Assembly: GCA_030403585.1 (NCBI GenBank)
Contig: JAUEPE010000008.1
Coordinates: 1 to 64,000 of the forward strand
Direction: 5' to 3'
Length of the DNA stretch: 64,000 bases
Origin: Frankia sp. RB7
Lineage (GTDB): Bacteria; Pseudomonadota; Alphaproteobacteria; Rhizobiales; Xanthobacteraceae
Below are positions 52,380 to 61,566 of this stretch, one piece after another. Under the pieces are notes generated by a model that ran no database searches, was not told the DNA's origin, and saw only the letters and a program-made list of their open reading frames with translations. The position numbers were made by a program, and so were the translations under genes. How positions within the stretch are numbered: the first letter of the stretch is position 1; each line of letters opens with the position of its first letter.

Positions 52380-53077
52380 GCCGCTTCTTCTTTTTCTTTG
52401 GGTGGTAGCCGAAGCACCGCCGTGATCTCGGCCATGATCGACACCGCAATTTCGGACGGCGAGACCGCGCCGATCGCAAGCCCAATGGGCGCGTGGATGC
52501 GCGCGATGTCGGTGTCCCTGGCGCCCTGCGCCCGCAGCCTGTCGCCGCGCTTGGCGTGCGTCTTCCGCGAGCCGAGCGCGCCGATATAGAAGCAGTTGCG
52601 CTCGAAGGCGTGCAACAACGCCGGGTCGTCGATCTTCGGATCGTGCGTTACCGCGACGAAGGCGGTGTAGGCATCGACATTGAGCGGCGGCAGCGCCGTG
52701 TCCGGCCACTCCGCGACCAGGGGAATATCGGGGAAGCGCTCGGGGCTCGCAAAGGCCGTGCGCGGATCGACCACGGTGACGTCGTAGCCGAGCGAGCGCG
52801 CCAGCGGCGCGAGCGCCTGGCTGATATGGACTGCGCCGATGATGACGAGCTTTGCGGTCGGCGCGTAGACATTGAGGAACATTTTTTTGCCGCCGGCCTC
52901 GACATTGGCGCTCTTGCCCATGCGAAGCTGTTTTTCAAGCTCGGCACCCAGCGGGTCTTTGGCAAAGTCTTTCGCCTTCACCAGACGCTGCTCACCGCTC
53001 TCGGTGTCGGTCACCAGAATCACGGGCCGGCGCGCGGTGCGCTCGGCATTGAGTTCGTGCAGGATTGCGAGCTTCAC
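52376..53077 (-). CDS. XdhC/CoxI-family protein, C-terminal NAD-type half
   Basis: A 233-residue protein with the XdhC C-terminal Rossmann domain: KLVIIGAVHISQALAPLARSLGYDVTVVDPR (cited in part) and ATHD-like VAVTHDPKIDDPALL. XdhC-type proteins hand sulfurated molybdenum cofactor to xanthine-dehydrogenase-family enzymes. The N-terminal half of XdhC is on a separate gene two bases upstream, so the protein is split. An Ala/Glu/Lys-rich tail precedes the stop, which overlaps the MobA-like fusion start. Confidence 0.87.
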   Translation of the reverse strand: MKLAILHELNAERTARRPVILVTDTESGEQRLVKAKDFAKDPLGAELEKQLRMGKSANVEAGGKKMFLNVYAPTAKLVIIGAVHISQALAPLARSLGYDVTVVDPRTAFASPERFPDIPLVAEWPDTALPPLNVDAYTAFVAVTHDPKIDDPALLHAFERNCFYIGALGSRKTHAKRGDRLRAQGARDTDIARIHAPIGLAIGAVSPSEIAVSIMAEITAVLRLPPKEKEEAA

Positions 53078-53079
53078 GG

Positions 53080-53403
53080 CTAGCCGACTTTCTCGACAAA
53101 GACGCGGATGGTACCGCCGCAGGACAGCCCGACATTCCAGGCGGTCTCGTCGGCCACGCCGAATTCCAGCATCCTCGGCTTGCCGCTCTGGATCACGTCC
53201 ATGGCCTCGGTGACCACGGCGCCCTCGACGCAGCCGCCGGAGACCGAACCCAGGAACGTGCCCTCGTCATTGATGACGAGGCTCGAGCCCGCCGGGCGTG
53301 GCGCCGAGCCCCAGGTCTCGACAACGGTTGCCAGCGCGACGCCACGGCCGGCCTTCTGCCAGTCCTCCGCCGCCTTCAGAATATCCTCGTCGCGATCGAG
53401 CAT
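53080..53403 (-). CDS. XdhC/CoxI-family protein, N-terminal half
   Basis: A 107-residue protein equal to the N-terminal domain of XdhC. It includes GVALATVVETWGSAPRPAGS, the FLGSVSGGCVEGAVV loop, and C-terminal VGLSCGGTIRVFVE with a cysteine that may hold sulfur or the cofactor. The second half follows two bases downstream as a separate gene, a common arrangement in Cox clusters. It is between the VWA gene and the C-terminal half. Confidence 0.87.
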   Translation of the reverse strand: MLDRDEDILKAAEDWQKAGRGVALATVVETWGSAPRPAGSSLVINDEGTFLGSVSGGCVEGAVVTEAMDVIQSGKPRMLEFGVADETAWNVGLSCGGTIRVFVEKVG

Positions 53404-53414
53404 GGCTTTGCCTC

Positions 53415-54617
53415 TCAGGCTGCGGGGCGGATCAGGCTGCGGTGATGCGGCGGCAGCGGCCGGGACAGCGTGGTGATCAGCTCCTGGATAGAGCTCAAAT
53501 TATGCACGGGGCGAAATTCGTCAACGTGCGGGAGCATCATTTTGATGCCCTGGGCCTTGGCTTCGAAGCCACCGAACCGCAGCAGCGGGTTCAGCCAGAT
53601 CAGCCGCCGGCAGGAGCGATGCAGCCGGTCCATCTCGAAGGCGAGCTTGGAATCGGCCTCCCGCTCCAGCCCGTCGGAGATCAGCAGTACGATCGCGCCC
53701 TGGCTCAGGACGCGCCGCGCCCACAATTTGTTGAAGTTGTGCAGCGAAGCCGAGATCCGGGTACCGCCGGCCCAGTCCTCGACTGCCGCCGAGCAGCTCG
53801 CCAACGCCTCGTCGGGATCGCGCTGGCGTAACGCGCGTGTCACATTGGTGAGCCGCGTGCCGAACAGGAATACCGAGACCCGCTTGCGCGCGTCGCCGAC
53901 GGCATGCAGGAAATGCAGGAACAGGCGGGTGTACTCGCTCATCGAGCCCGAGATATCGAGCAGCGCCACGATCGGGGCCGGCTTCTCGATCCGCCCGAGG
54001 CGATGGATGTCGATGATCTCGCCGCCGGTGCGCAGGGACGCGCGCAGCGTGCGGCGCATGTCGAGCCGCAGGCCGCGCGGATCGGGCCGGTGCCGGCGCG
54101 TCAGCAGATCCGCCTGCGGCAGCCGCATTCGCTCGATGGCGCGCAGCGCTTCCGCGATCTCGGCTGCGCTCATCTGCGCAAAATCCTTCTTCTGAAGGAT
54201 TTCCTTGTCGGAGACCGACAGGCGCAGATCCTGCTCCTGGTGCTGCGGCGTCTCCGTCATCCGCGGCTGCGACATTGCCTCCTGGACGCGGCGCGAGGCG
54301 GCCGGCGGTTTTTTCTTGGCGCCATCCGGCAGCGGCACCGAATCCAGCATGTGCTTCCACTCTTCGGAAGCGCGGAAGAACAGGTTGAAGGCCTGCTTGA
54401 AGATCAGCGAATGCTCGTGGCGCATGACGAAGATCGATTCCAGCGTGGTGAAGACATCGGCGCGGCTGCCGATGTCGATCACCTGCAGCGCATTCATGGC
54501 ATCGATCACCGCGCCCGGGCCGACCGGCATGCCGGTCGCACGCAGCGCACGGGCAAAGCCGACGATATTGCCGGCGAACTGCTCGGTCTGCTCAGGTGCC
54601 AGGTGGTTGATGGCCAT
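53415..54617 (-). CDS. coxE: CoxE-type VWA protein
   Basis: A 400-residue protein of the CoxE family. The N-terminal 190 residues are helical; the C-terminal half is a VWA-like domain with the MIDAS motif DISGSMSEYTRLF. It partners with a MoxR-type AAA+ ATPase (coxD) encoded directly upstream. In carbon monoxide dehydrogenase CoxD and CoxE insert the copper-sulfur part of the active site, so presence of both implies a Cox-type enzyme. The ATG at 54617 is 59 bases from coxD. Confidence 0.85.
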   Translation of the reverse strand: MAINHLAPEQTEQFAGNIVGFARALRATGMPVGPGAVIDAMNALQVIDIGSRADVFTTLESIFVMRHEHSLIFKQAFNLFFRASEEWKHMLDSVPLPDGAKKKPPAASRRVQEAMSQPRMTETPQHQEQDLRLSVSDKEILQKKDFAQMSAAEIAEALRAIERMRLPQADLLTRRHRPDPRGLRLDMRRTLRASLRTGGEIIDIHRLGRIEKPAPIVALLDISGSMSEYTRLFLHFLHAVGDARKRVSVFLFGTRLTNVTRALRQRDPDEALASCSAAVEDWAGGTRISASLHNFNKLWARRVLSQGAIVLLISDGLEREADSKLAFEMDRLHRSCRRLIWLNPLLRFGGFEAKAQGIKMMLPHVDEFRPVHNLSSIQELITTLSRPLPPHHRSLIRPAA

Positions 54618-54676
54618 GGTTCAACACTCTTGCTCGTCCCGTCGCGCCGGATGACGAGCTCAGTCGTGACGCGAGA

Positions 54677-55585
54677 TCAATTCTCGCTCGTGGCTTCCTT
54701 CAGCACCTTCTGCAGGGTGTCGCCCTGCATGCGGATGATGTCGTCCTGGTACTTGAGCAGCGCGCCCAGCGTGTCGCCGACCACTTGCGGGGTCAGCGAG
54801 CGGGCGTCGAGCTCGGACAGAGCGGTGGCCCAGTCGATGGTCTCGGCGACACCAGGCGACTTGTAGAAGTCCTGGTTGCGCAGCGCCTGCACGAAGCGCA
54901 CGACCTGCTGCGACAGCTTTGCCGAGATACCGGGCACACGCGACTTGACGATCGCGAGCTCGCGATCGGCGGTGGGATAATCGACCCAGTGATAGAGACA
55001 GCGCCGCTTCAGTGCGTCGTGGATTTCGCGGGTACGGTTGGAGGTGATGATGACGATCGGCGGATGCGGCGCCTTCACGGTGCCGAATTCGGGGATCGTC
55101 ACCTGGAAGTCGCTGAGGATTTCCAGCAGATAGGCCTCGAACGCTTCGTCGGCGCGGTCGAGCTCGTCGATCAGCAGCACCGGCGGACCGGCCACGTCGG
55201 GCTCCAGCGCCTGCAGCAGCGGCCGCTTGATCATGTAGCGGTCGGCGAAGATGTCGGAGGAGAGCTGATCGCGGTCGGTATCGCCGGCGGCTTCCGCCAT
55301 CCGGATCGCGATCATTTGCGCGGCGCTATTCCACTCGTAGACCGCGGAAGAAACGTCGAGACCTTCGTAGCACTGCAGACGGATCAGCTTCCGCCCCAGC
55401 GCCGCCGACAGCACCTTTGCGATCTCGGTCTTGCCGACACCGGCCTCGCCTTCGAGAAACAGCGGCCGCCCCATACGCAGCGAGAGATACGTCACCGTCG
55501 CCAGCGACCGCTCGGCGAGATAGCCGCGCGAGGTCAAAAGTTCGAGCATCGCATCGACCGATGCCGGCAAGGTCGCTGAAGTCAT
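54677..55585 (-). CDS. coxD: CoxD-type MoxR-family AAA+ ATPase
   Basis: A 302-residue MoxR ATPase. Walker A is GEAGVGKTE, Walker B is LLIDELDRAD with its two acidic residues, and the sensor regions ITSNRTREIHDALKRRC follow. It lies between coxM and coxE. In Oligotropha carboxidovorans, CoxD is needed for maturation of the CODH active-site cluster. A 60-base gap separates it from coxM. Confidence 0.87.
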   Translation of the reverse strand: MTSATLPASVDAMLELLTSRGYLAERSLATVTYLSLRMGRPLFLEGEAGVGKTEIAKVLSAALGRKLIRLQCYEGLDVSSAVYEWNSAAQMIAIRMAEAAGDTDRDQLSSDIFADRYMIKRPLLQALEPDVAGPPVLLIDELDRADEAFEAYLLEILSDFQVTIPEFGTVKAPHPPIVIITSNRTREIHDALKRRCLYHWVDYPTADRELAIVKSRVPGISAKLSQQVVRFVQALRNQDFYKSPGVAETIDWATALSELDARSLTPQVVGDTLGALLKYQDDIIRMQGDTLQKVLKEATSEN

Positions 55586-55645
55586 GAAAGAGCCAGTCTC
55601 GCTACGCCCTCACAAGGGCAAGTTTGGCCGAGAAGTGAGATCACC

Positions 55646-56452
55646 TCACTCCTTGGCGTTGGCGGCGTCGAGGGCGCGCCGCGTCAGCACGCCGATGAGA
55701 TGGGCGCGGTATTCGGCGCTGCCATGGATGTCGCTGTTCAGCCCCTCCGCCGGCACTTCGATGCCATCAAGCACCTTGGACGAGAACCGCTTCTTCAGCG
55801 CTTCCTCGAAGGCCTCGACACGGAACACGCCGTCCGAGCCGGCGCCGGTCACGGCGACGCGCACATCCGAGGGACGCCGAGCCACGAACACGCCGACCAG
55901 CGCATAGCGCGAGGCCTGGTTGCGGAACTTGATATAGGCGGCCTTCTTCGGCAACGGGAACATCACCTTGGTGATGATCTCGTCGGCCTCCAGCGCGGTC
56001 GTGAACAGGCCCTGGAAATACTCTTCCGCCTTGAGACGGCGCTTGTTGGTGACGATGGTCGCGCCGAGTGCGAGCACGGCGGCCGGATAATCCGCGGTCG
56101 GGTCGTTGTTGGCGAGCGAGCCGCCGATGGTGCCCTTGTGGCGCACGGCGGGATCGCCGATCAGGCTGGCGAGATTGGCCAGCGCCGGGATCGCCTCGCC
56201 GACGATGGCGGAGGTCGCGACCTCGGCGTGCTTGGCGGTGGCGCCGATCACCAGCGCCCGGCCCTTCATCTCGATCGTGTTCAGCCCCTCGATATGCGAG
56301 AGGTCGACCAGATGCGGGGGGCTTGCGAGCCGCTGCTTCATGACGGGAATCAGCGTGTGGCCACCGGCAACCAGCTTGGCGTCTTCGTTCTTCACCAGGA
56401 GGTTGGCAGCCTGCCGCACGGTCCCGGGGCGATGGTATTTGAATTCGTACAT
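55646..56452 (-). CDS. coxM: FAD-binding medium subunit of a Cox-type molybdoenzyme
   Basis: A 268-residue protein of the CO-dehydrogenase flavoprotein family. FAD-binding stretches are the LVAGGHTLIPVMKQR loop and TIGGSLANNDPTADYPA, with the C-terminal CODH_D-type domain after about residue 175. It accepts electrons from the [2Fe-2S] subunit and passes them on. The start at 56452 follows AGGAC. The coxS stop is 32 bases upstream, and coxD follows downstream; the large subunit is absent on both sides. Confidence 0.88.
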   Translation of the reverse strand: MYEFKYHRPGTVRQAANLLVKNEDAKLVAGGHTLIPVMKQRLASPPHLVDLSHIEGLNTIEMKGRALVIGATAKHAEVATSAIVGEAIPALANLASLIGDPAVRHKGTIGGSLANNDPTADYPAAVLALGATIVTNKRRLKAEEYFQGLFTTALEADEIITKVMFPLPKKAAYIKFRNQASRYALVGVFVARRPSDVRVAVTGAGSDGVFRVEAFEEALKKRFSSKVLDGIEVPAEGLNSDIHGSAEYRAHLIGVLTRRALDAANAKE

Positions 56453-56484
56453 GGGGTGTCCTGATCGCGGGATGCGTGCGCGGG

Positions 56485-56970
<486 letters not shown>

Positions 56971-57108
56971 AAGCACTCTCTATCAGCGCCCCGACGGGTC
57001 CCGTCGAAGCGGTTCTTTTTTATAATTATTCCAACCCATCATATGGGCCAATATGCCCGGGGGCAACATAGCCCCGGGCGCAAGCCGCCATGACAAAAGT
57101 CGATAGGC

Positions 57109-57555
57109 TCAGCCCTGTACCGCCTTGGCGAAATTCGCGAAAAACTCGTCGGCCAGCTTCTTGGCGGTGCCGTTGATCAGGCGCTGCCCGAGCTGCGCCA
57201 ACTTGCCGCCGATCTGCGCCTCGACCTCGTAGGACAGCAGCGTGCCGCCGTCCTTCTCCGCCAGCTTCACGACCGCGCCACCCTTGGCGAAGCCGGCCAC
57301 GCCGCCCTCGCCTTCGCCTGATATCTTGTAGCCGTTCGGCGGGTCGAGATCGCTCAGCGTGACCTTGCCCTTGAAGCGCGCCGAGACCGGGCCAACCTTC
57401 ATTTTCGCCGTCGCGCGAAAACCGCCGTCGTCGGTCTTCTCCAGCTCCTCGCAGCCGGGGATGCAGGCCTTCAGCACCGCGGGGTCGTTCAGCTTCTCCC
57501 ACACGGCCTCGCGCGGCGCCGCAAGCTGGACTTCGCCGTTCATTGTCATGGCCAT
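57109..57555 (-). CDS. coxG: CoxG-type SRPBCC protein
   Basis: A 148-residue SRPBCC protein of the carbon-monoxide-dehydrogenase subunit G family. It opens with MNGEVQLAAPREAVWEKLND and has the C-terminal LAQLGQRLINGTAKKLADEF helix (each cited in part). In CO oxidisers CoxG recruits the enzyme to the membrane; a quinone-shuttling role has been proposed. GGAGG precedes the ATG at 57555. It heads the minus-strand Cox-type cluster and is divergent from pcaB. Confidence 0.88.
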   Translation of the reverse strand: MAMTMNGEVQLAAPREAVWEKLNDPAVLKACIPGCEELEKTDDGGFRATAKMKVGPVSARFKGKVTLSDLDPPNGYKISGEGEGGVAGFAKGGAVVKLAEKDGGTLLSYEVEAQIGGKLAQLGQRLINGTAKKLADEFFANFAKAVQG

Positions 57556-57740
57556 GGGGTGCCTCCGGGGATATCGAACTTGGATCGCGTCAGAATAATA
57601 TCGCTCAAGTAACGCACGGAGGCCGCAAAGGAAAGGGCAGCCCCCGGTCACGTGCAATGCATATTCGCACCTGCAAAATGGCTTGTGGGGTCAGTCAGGG
57701 ATTGGCAGAGCCGAAGCATGGTGATTAGGTCCGGCGCAAC

Positions 57741-59096
57741 ATGAGCACAGCCCTCTCCCCCCTGCTTGCGCCGATGCTGTCGAGCGCAGCCATGCGCGCC
57801 GTCTGCGACGACCGATCTACCCTGCAAAACATGCTCGATTTCGAGGCAGCCCTGGCCCGGGCTGAGGCCGCCACGGGCGTGATTCCCGTATCCGCAGTGG
57901 GCCCGATCGAAGCCGCCTGCAAGGCCGACACCTTCGACATGGCTGCGCTGGCCGAGGCCGCGACCCGGTCGGGCAATCTCGCGATCCCCCTGGTCAAGGC
58001 GCTGACCGCCCATGTCGGCAAGGCCGACGTTGAAGCCGCCCGCTACGTGCATTGGGGCGCGACCAGCCAGGACGTCATCGACACCGCGACCATGCTCGGC
58101 TTGCGCGCCGCGATCGATGTGCTGGACGCTGATCTCAGCCGCGCCATCAAGGGCTTTGCGACACTTGCCCGCGCCCATCGCAACACCGCAATGGTGGCAC
58201 GGACCTGGCTCCAGCACGCGCTGCCGATGCCCTTTGGCCTCAAGGCCGCCGAATACGCATCGAGCCTCGCCCGCGCCCGCTGCCGCCTGCGGCGGCTCCG
58301 CCGCGAGGGCCTTGCGCTACAATTCGGCGGCGCCGCCGGCACGCTCGCAGCCCTCGGCGACAACGGGCTCGCGGTGGCCGAACGGCTGGCGCAGGAGCTG
58401 AACCTGCCGCTGCCCGAAGCGCCCTGGCACACCCATCGCGACCGCATCGCGGAGGCCGCTTCGAGCTTCGCGATTCTCGCCGGAAGCTGCGGCAAGATCG
58501 CGCGCGACGTCTCGCTGATGATGCAGACCGATGTCGGTGAAGCCTTCGAGCCCGCCGGTGAGGGCCGCGGCGGCTCGTCGACCATGCCGCACAAGCGCAA
58601 CCCGGTTGCGGCTGCAAGCGCGCTTGGCTGCGCGACCATGGCCCCACAACTCGCCGCGACGATTTTTGCGGCCCAGGTGCAGGACCACGAGCGCAGCGCC
58701 GGCCCCTGGCACGCGGAATGGCCGACGCTGCCGCAATTGATGCTGGTCACCTCGGGCGCGCTCGCGGCCATCGTCGACATCGCCGAAGGGCTGGAGGTCG
58801 ATGCCGCGCGCATGCGCAGCAATCTCGATGCGACGCATGGGCTGATCATGGCTGAAGCCGTCACTTTTGCGCTGGCCGACAAGATCGGCAAGAGCGACGC
58901 GCATCATCTGATCGAGGCCGCCAGCAAGCGCGCGGTTGCCGAGAAGAAACATCTGCGCGAAATTCTCGCCGCCGATTCGCAGGTCACTGCGCATCTGACG
59001 CCCGAGAAAATAACGGCATTGTTTGAGCCGATGGCCTATCAAGGGGCGTCGCAGGCCTTGATCGACCGGCTGCTCGACAGCCTCGACCGCGAATAG
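57741..59096 (+). CDS. pcaB: 3-carboxy-cis,cis-muconate cycloisomerase
   Basis: A 451-residue fumarase/aspartase-superfamily protein. The family signature GSSTMPHKRNP lies near residue 280, and the helical core is intact. It lactonises 3-carboxymuconate to 4-carboxymuconolactone in the protocatechuate branch of the beta-ketoadipate pathway. Activities with related substrates are possible. pcaD follows 51 bases downstream. The next bases hold a 16-base tandem duplication. It is divergent from the Cox-type cluster. Confidence 0.9.
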   Translation: MSTALSPLLAPMLSSAAMRAVCDDRSTLQNMLDFEAALARAEAATGVIPVSAVGPIEAACKADTFDMAALAEAATRSGNLAIPLVKALTAHVGKADVEAARYVHWGATSQDVIDTATMLGLRAAIDVLDADLSRAIKGFATLARAHRNTAMVARTWLQHALPMPFGLKAAEYASSLARARCRLRRLRREGLALQFGGAAGTLAALGDNGLAVAERLAQELNLPLPEAPWHTHRDRIAEAASSFAILAGSCGKIARDVSLMMQTDVGEAFEPAGEGRGGSSTMPHKRNPVAAASALGCATMAPQLAATIFAAQVQDHERSAGPWHAEWPTLPQLMLVTSGALAAIVDIAEGLEVDAARMRSNLDATHGLIMAEAVTFALADKIGKSDAHHLIEAASKRAVAEKKHLREILAADSQVTAHLTPEKITALFEPMAYQGASQALIDRLLDSLDRE

Positions 59097-59102
59097 AGCA
59101 GC

Positions 59103-59134
59103 CTTGAGCGGAAATAAACTTGAGCGGAAATAAA
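59103..59134 (+). repeat. 16-bp tandem duplication between pcaB and pcaD
   Basis: CTTGAGCGGAAATAAA occurs twice without a gap, seven bases past the pcaB stop and 13 bases before the pcaD ATG. It precedes the GGAG-type ribosome site. Confidence 0.85.
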
Positions 59135-59147
59135 ACGGAGACGCCGC

Positions 59148-59930
59148 ATGCCCATGATCGATGCCGACGGTTGCCTGATCAACGTCTCCGTCGAGGGCCG
59201 CGACGGCGGACCGACCTTGATGCTCTCCAACTCGCTCGGCTGTACGCTGCAGATGTGGGAGCCGCAGATGAAGGCGCTGACGCAGGTGTTCCGCGTCATC
59301 CGCTACGACCGCCGCGGCCACGGCAAGTCAAATGTAGCCCCCGCGCCCTACACGATGGAACGTTTCGGCCGCGACGTGCTCGCGATCCTCGACGATCTCA
59401 ACATCGAGAAGGTGCATTGGTGCGGCCTGTCGATGGGCGGAATGGTCGGGCAATGGCTGGGCGCCAACGCGCCGGAGCGGTTCGGCAAGCTCATCCTCGC
59501 CAACACCTCCTGCTATTACGCCGAGCCGACCAAATGGCTGGAGCGCATCGACGCCGTGAAGAAAGGCGGCATCGCAGCGGTCGCCGACGCCGTGATCGCC
59601 GGCTGGCTCACCCAGGATTTCCGCGAGCGCGAGCCCGACATCACCGCCAGGATGAAGGCGATGCTGCTCGCGACCCCGGTCGAGGGCTATCTCGCCTGCT
59701 GCGAGGCGCTGTCGACGCTCGACCAGCGCGCGCTGCTGCCTGAGATCAAGAGCCCGACGCTGGTGATCGCCGGCCGCCACGACCAGGCAACCCCGATATC
59801 CGCGGGCGAGCTGATCCGCTCGAACATTCCCGGCGCGAGCATGACCATCATCGACGCCGCGCACATTTCCAATGTCGAGCAGCCGCACGCGTTCACCGAC
59901 GCTGTGGTGGGATTCCTGACGCAACGCTAA
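59148..59930 (+). CDS. pcaD: 3-oxoadipate enol-lactonase
   Basis: A 260-residue alpha/beta hydrolase. The nucleophile Ser is in GLSMGGMVG; Asp (RHDQATP) and His (AAHISNVEQP) complete the triad. It hydrolyses 3-oxoadipate enol-lactone to 3-oxoadipate, two steps beyond PcaB. The order pcaB-pcaD-pcaC is unlike the common pcaDCHGB order. GGAG lies upstream of the ATG. A palindromic repeat separates it from pcaC. Confidence 0.9.
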   Translation: MPMIDADGCLINVSVEGRDGGPTLMLSNSLGCTLQMWEPQMKALTQVFRVIRYDRRGHGKSNVAPAPYTMERFGRDVLAILDDLNIEKVHWCGLSMGGMVGQWLGANAPERFGKLILANTSCYYAEPTKWLERIDAVKKGGIAAVADAVIAGWLTQDFREREPDITARMKAMLLATPVEGYLACCEALSTLDQRALLPEIKSPTLVIAGRHDQATPISAGELIRSNIPGASMTIIDAAHISNVEQPHAFTDAVVGFLTQR

Positions 59931-59940
59931 TCACACAACG

Positions 59941-59998
59941 CCGTCATTGCGAGTCCGCTGCGGCAGACTGGATTGCTTCGCTACGCTCGCAATGACGG
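59941..59998. repeat. Palindromic intergenic repeat, family A (short)
   Basis: CCGTCATTGCGAG and CTCGCAATGACGG are exact complements. The central CTGGATTGCTTCG matches the longer family A copies. It lies within the pcaD-pcaC operon, 14 bases before the pcaC ATG. Confidence 0.9.
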
Positions 59999-60012
59999 AG
60001 GGAGGAAACAAC

Positions 60013-60405
60013 ATGGATGACCAGAAGCGCCGCGATGCCGGCATGAACGTGCGTCGAAAAGTGCTGGGCAATGCCTGGGTCGACAAGTCGATCGCCAACC
60101 GTAACGCCTTCAACACCGACTTCCAGGACATGATCACCCGCTACGCCTGGGGCGAGATCTGGACGCGGCCGCATTTCGACGAGCGCACGCGGCGGGTTCT
60201 GGTGATCGGCACCATGGTCGCGCTAGGGCAATGGGACGAATTCCGCCTGCACGTGCGCGCGGCGCTCGCCGAGGGCGGCTTTACCCCCGACGACATCAAG
60301 GAAATTTTGCTGCAGCAGGCGATCTATTGCGGCGTTCCGGCGGCGAACCACGCCGTCAAGGAAGCCTCAGCGATTGTGCAGGAGCTTGGCCTGCTCAAGA
60401 CCTAG
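60013..60405 (+). CDS. pcaC: 4-carboxymuconolactone decarboxylase
   Basis: A 130-residue CMD-fold protein. The motif KVLGNAWVDKSIANRNAF and the C-terminal YCGVPAANHAVKEA match true decarboxylases, which lack the CXXC of AhpD. It removes CO2 from 4-carboxymuconolactone, giving the substrate of PcaD. GGAGG precedes ATG 60013. The upstream start at 59947 runs through a repeat and is rejected. Together with PcaB and PcaD it covers the middle of the beta-ketoadipate pathway; pcaHG are not in the window. Confidence 0.9.
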   Translation: MDDQKRRDAGMNVRRKVLGNAWVDKSIANRNAFNTDFQDMITRYAWGEIWTRPHFDERTRRVLVIGTMVALGQWDEFRLHVRAALAEGGFTPDDIKEILLQQAIYCGVPAANHAVKEASAIVQELGLLKT

Positions 60406-60441
60406 CTAGCGGCTCAAGACTTAGCGGCTCAAGACCTGGCG
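60393..60441. repeat. Tandem repeat at the pcaC/membrane-protein junction
   Basis: Three units beginning GCTCAAGAC start at 60393, 60412 and 60427. They span the stop of pcaC and the last codons of the convergent membrane protein (LEPLSLEPLARS). Confidence 0.75.
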
Positions 60442-60931
60442 GCGCAGTGTCCGCAACGTCGACGGTCTTCGGCGCAGCCGCCGGCCGCTCGATCACCAGC
60501 ACGATTGCAGCACCGAGCAGCAGCAAAAGCTCGGTGGCGTGCAGCCGAAGCGCGGCCATCTCGCCGACCTTCGAGGCCATCACCATGCTCACAAACGAGA
60601 TCAGGCTGCCGATCGCGAGCGCAATGCCGAGCGCCTCGTCGCTGGCCCCGCTCTTGCGGGTGCGCGGAATGGCGAGCAGCGCAAGGTAGATCGCGAAGAA
60701 CGCCACCACGGTCAGACGCCCGAGCGCCAGCAGCCAGGCCGCCCGCACCGTGCTCAGGCCGGACATCTGAAGCTGATCGCTGAGGAACAACGCCACGGCC
60801 ACGCTCGGCCGCTCATACAGGCCGTGCACCGGCGCCACCATGATGTTGAAGGCGACCATGGTCCAGGCCGGGATGAAATAAGCCGCCAGCAGCGCGCCGT
60901 TGACCGAACCGATCCGCCAATTCCTGAACAT
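60395..60931 (-). CDS. Four-helix membrane protein, function unknown
   Basis: A 178-residue protein with four predicted TM segments. They lie near residues 12-32, 62-85, 103-117 and 130-147. The first loop has a VAPVHGLYERP segment. Short-range symmetry suggests a small membrane sensor or carrier, but I do not recognise the family. The C-terminus is a tail with SLEPL repeats generated by the tandem duplication. Its 3' end overlaps the pcaC stop by 11 bases, so the two are convergent. Confidence 0.65.
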   Translation of the reverse strand: MFRNWRIGSVNGALLAAYFIPAWTMVAFNIMVAPVHGLYERPSVAVALFLSDQLQMSGLSTVRAAWLLALGRLTVVAFFAIYLALLAIPRTRKSGASDEALGIALAIGSLISFVSMVMASKVGEMAALRLHATELLLLLGAAIVLVIERPAAAPKTVDVADTAPPGLEPLSLEPLARS

Positions 60932-61056
60932 GCCGCTTCCCGCTTCGCCTGCTACCCGCCTTCGAGGGAAGGCTTTGCCGGGAGCTAACTCGCATCGGAC
61001 TATGGCGGCAATTTAAACCCTTTGTTTACCTTAACCGGCCCGGTGGCAGCGCGCCC

Positions 61057-61086
61057 AAGAAAAGGCCCCGCCTTGCGGCGGGGCCT
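61057..61086 (-). terminator. Intrinsic terminator of the Gln/Gly-rich gene
   Basis: On the minus strand AGGCCCCGCC and GGCGGGGCCT pair around a four-base loop and are followed by TTTTCTT. It lies 37 bases past the stop of the 52-residue protein gene. Confidence 0.9.
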
Positions 61087-61122
61087 CGTTCATCCCGGGG
61101 GGCACAGATCTGGTTCCCAGAT

Positions 61123-61281
61123 TTACTTGTTGTCCTGACGGGGCTGGCCGCCCTGCTGCTGACCGGGCTTGTCGCCCTGGCGCTGCGGATCCTGCTGCTG
61201 CTGACCGGGCCTTTGGCCACCGCCCTGCTGGCCGGGGTTCTGGCTCTGCTGGCCCGGCTTCTGGTTCTGCTGGTTCGTCAT
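61123..61281 (-). CDS. Small Gln/Gly/Pro-rich disordered protein
   Basis: A 52-residue gene too short for routine calling. The protein is about one-third Gln and rich in Gly, Pro and Asn, with repeated PGQQ motifs and no hydrophobic stretch, so it is likely disordered and highly soluble. It has its own AGGGAG ribosome site six bases before the ATG and an intrinsic terminator downstream, so a real transcript is likely. I do not recognise a family. It is divergent from the liv operon. Confidence 0.7.
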   Translation of the reverse strand: MTNQQNQKPGQQSQNPGQQGGGQRPGQQQQDPQRQGDKPGQQQGGQPRQDNK

Positions 61282-61566
61282 GGGGGACTCCCTTGTTGGA
61301 CGTCAGTGCGGAAATAACCGTCGGCATCGACTTTGGTTGCTCCGCGAACCCGGTTCCTCGCAGTTGCGGAACTGGACATGACACCCGTAACCGAAATGAC
61401 CCCTGTACAAGCCCTTATGCCGAGACATGGACAGTTGCAGCCGCCAGTTCCCTCCTGTTACAAAAAGGGGAAGAACGCTCGAGGGCTGCCGGGGCCCGAG
61501 AAGAAGCTTAAGCACTCTCTCGAAGACCTCCCTTTGAGTCGCGTCAGGTTTGGGTAACGGCAGCCT

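Noticed and set aside
50778..52709. An apparent N-terminal extension of the MobA-like fusion.
   Set aside because: The extra part is out of frame with the XdhC gene, and the ATG at 52379 with the four-base overlap explains the start.
59947..60012. An extended N-terminus of pcaC.
   Set aside because: It runs through palindromic repeat A. ATG 60013 has GGAGG and matches the family start.
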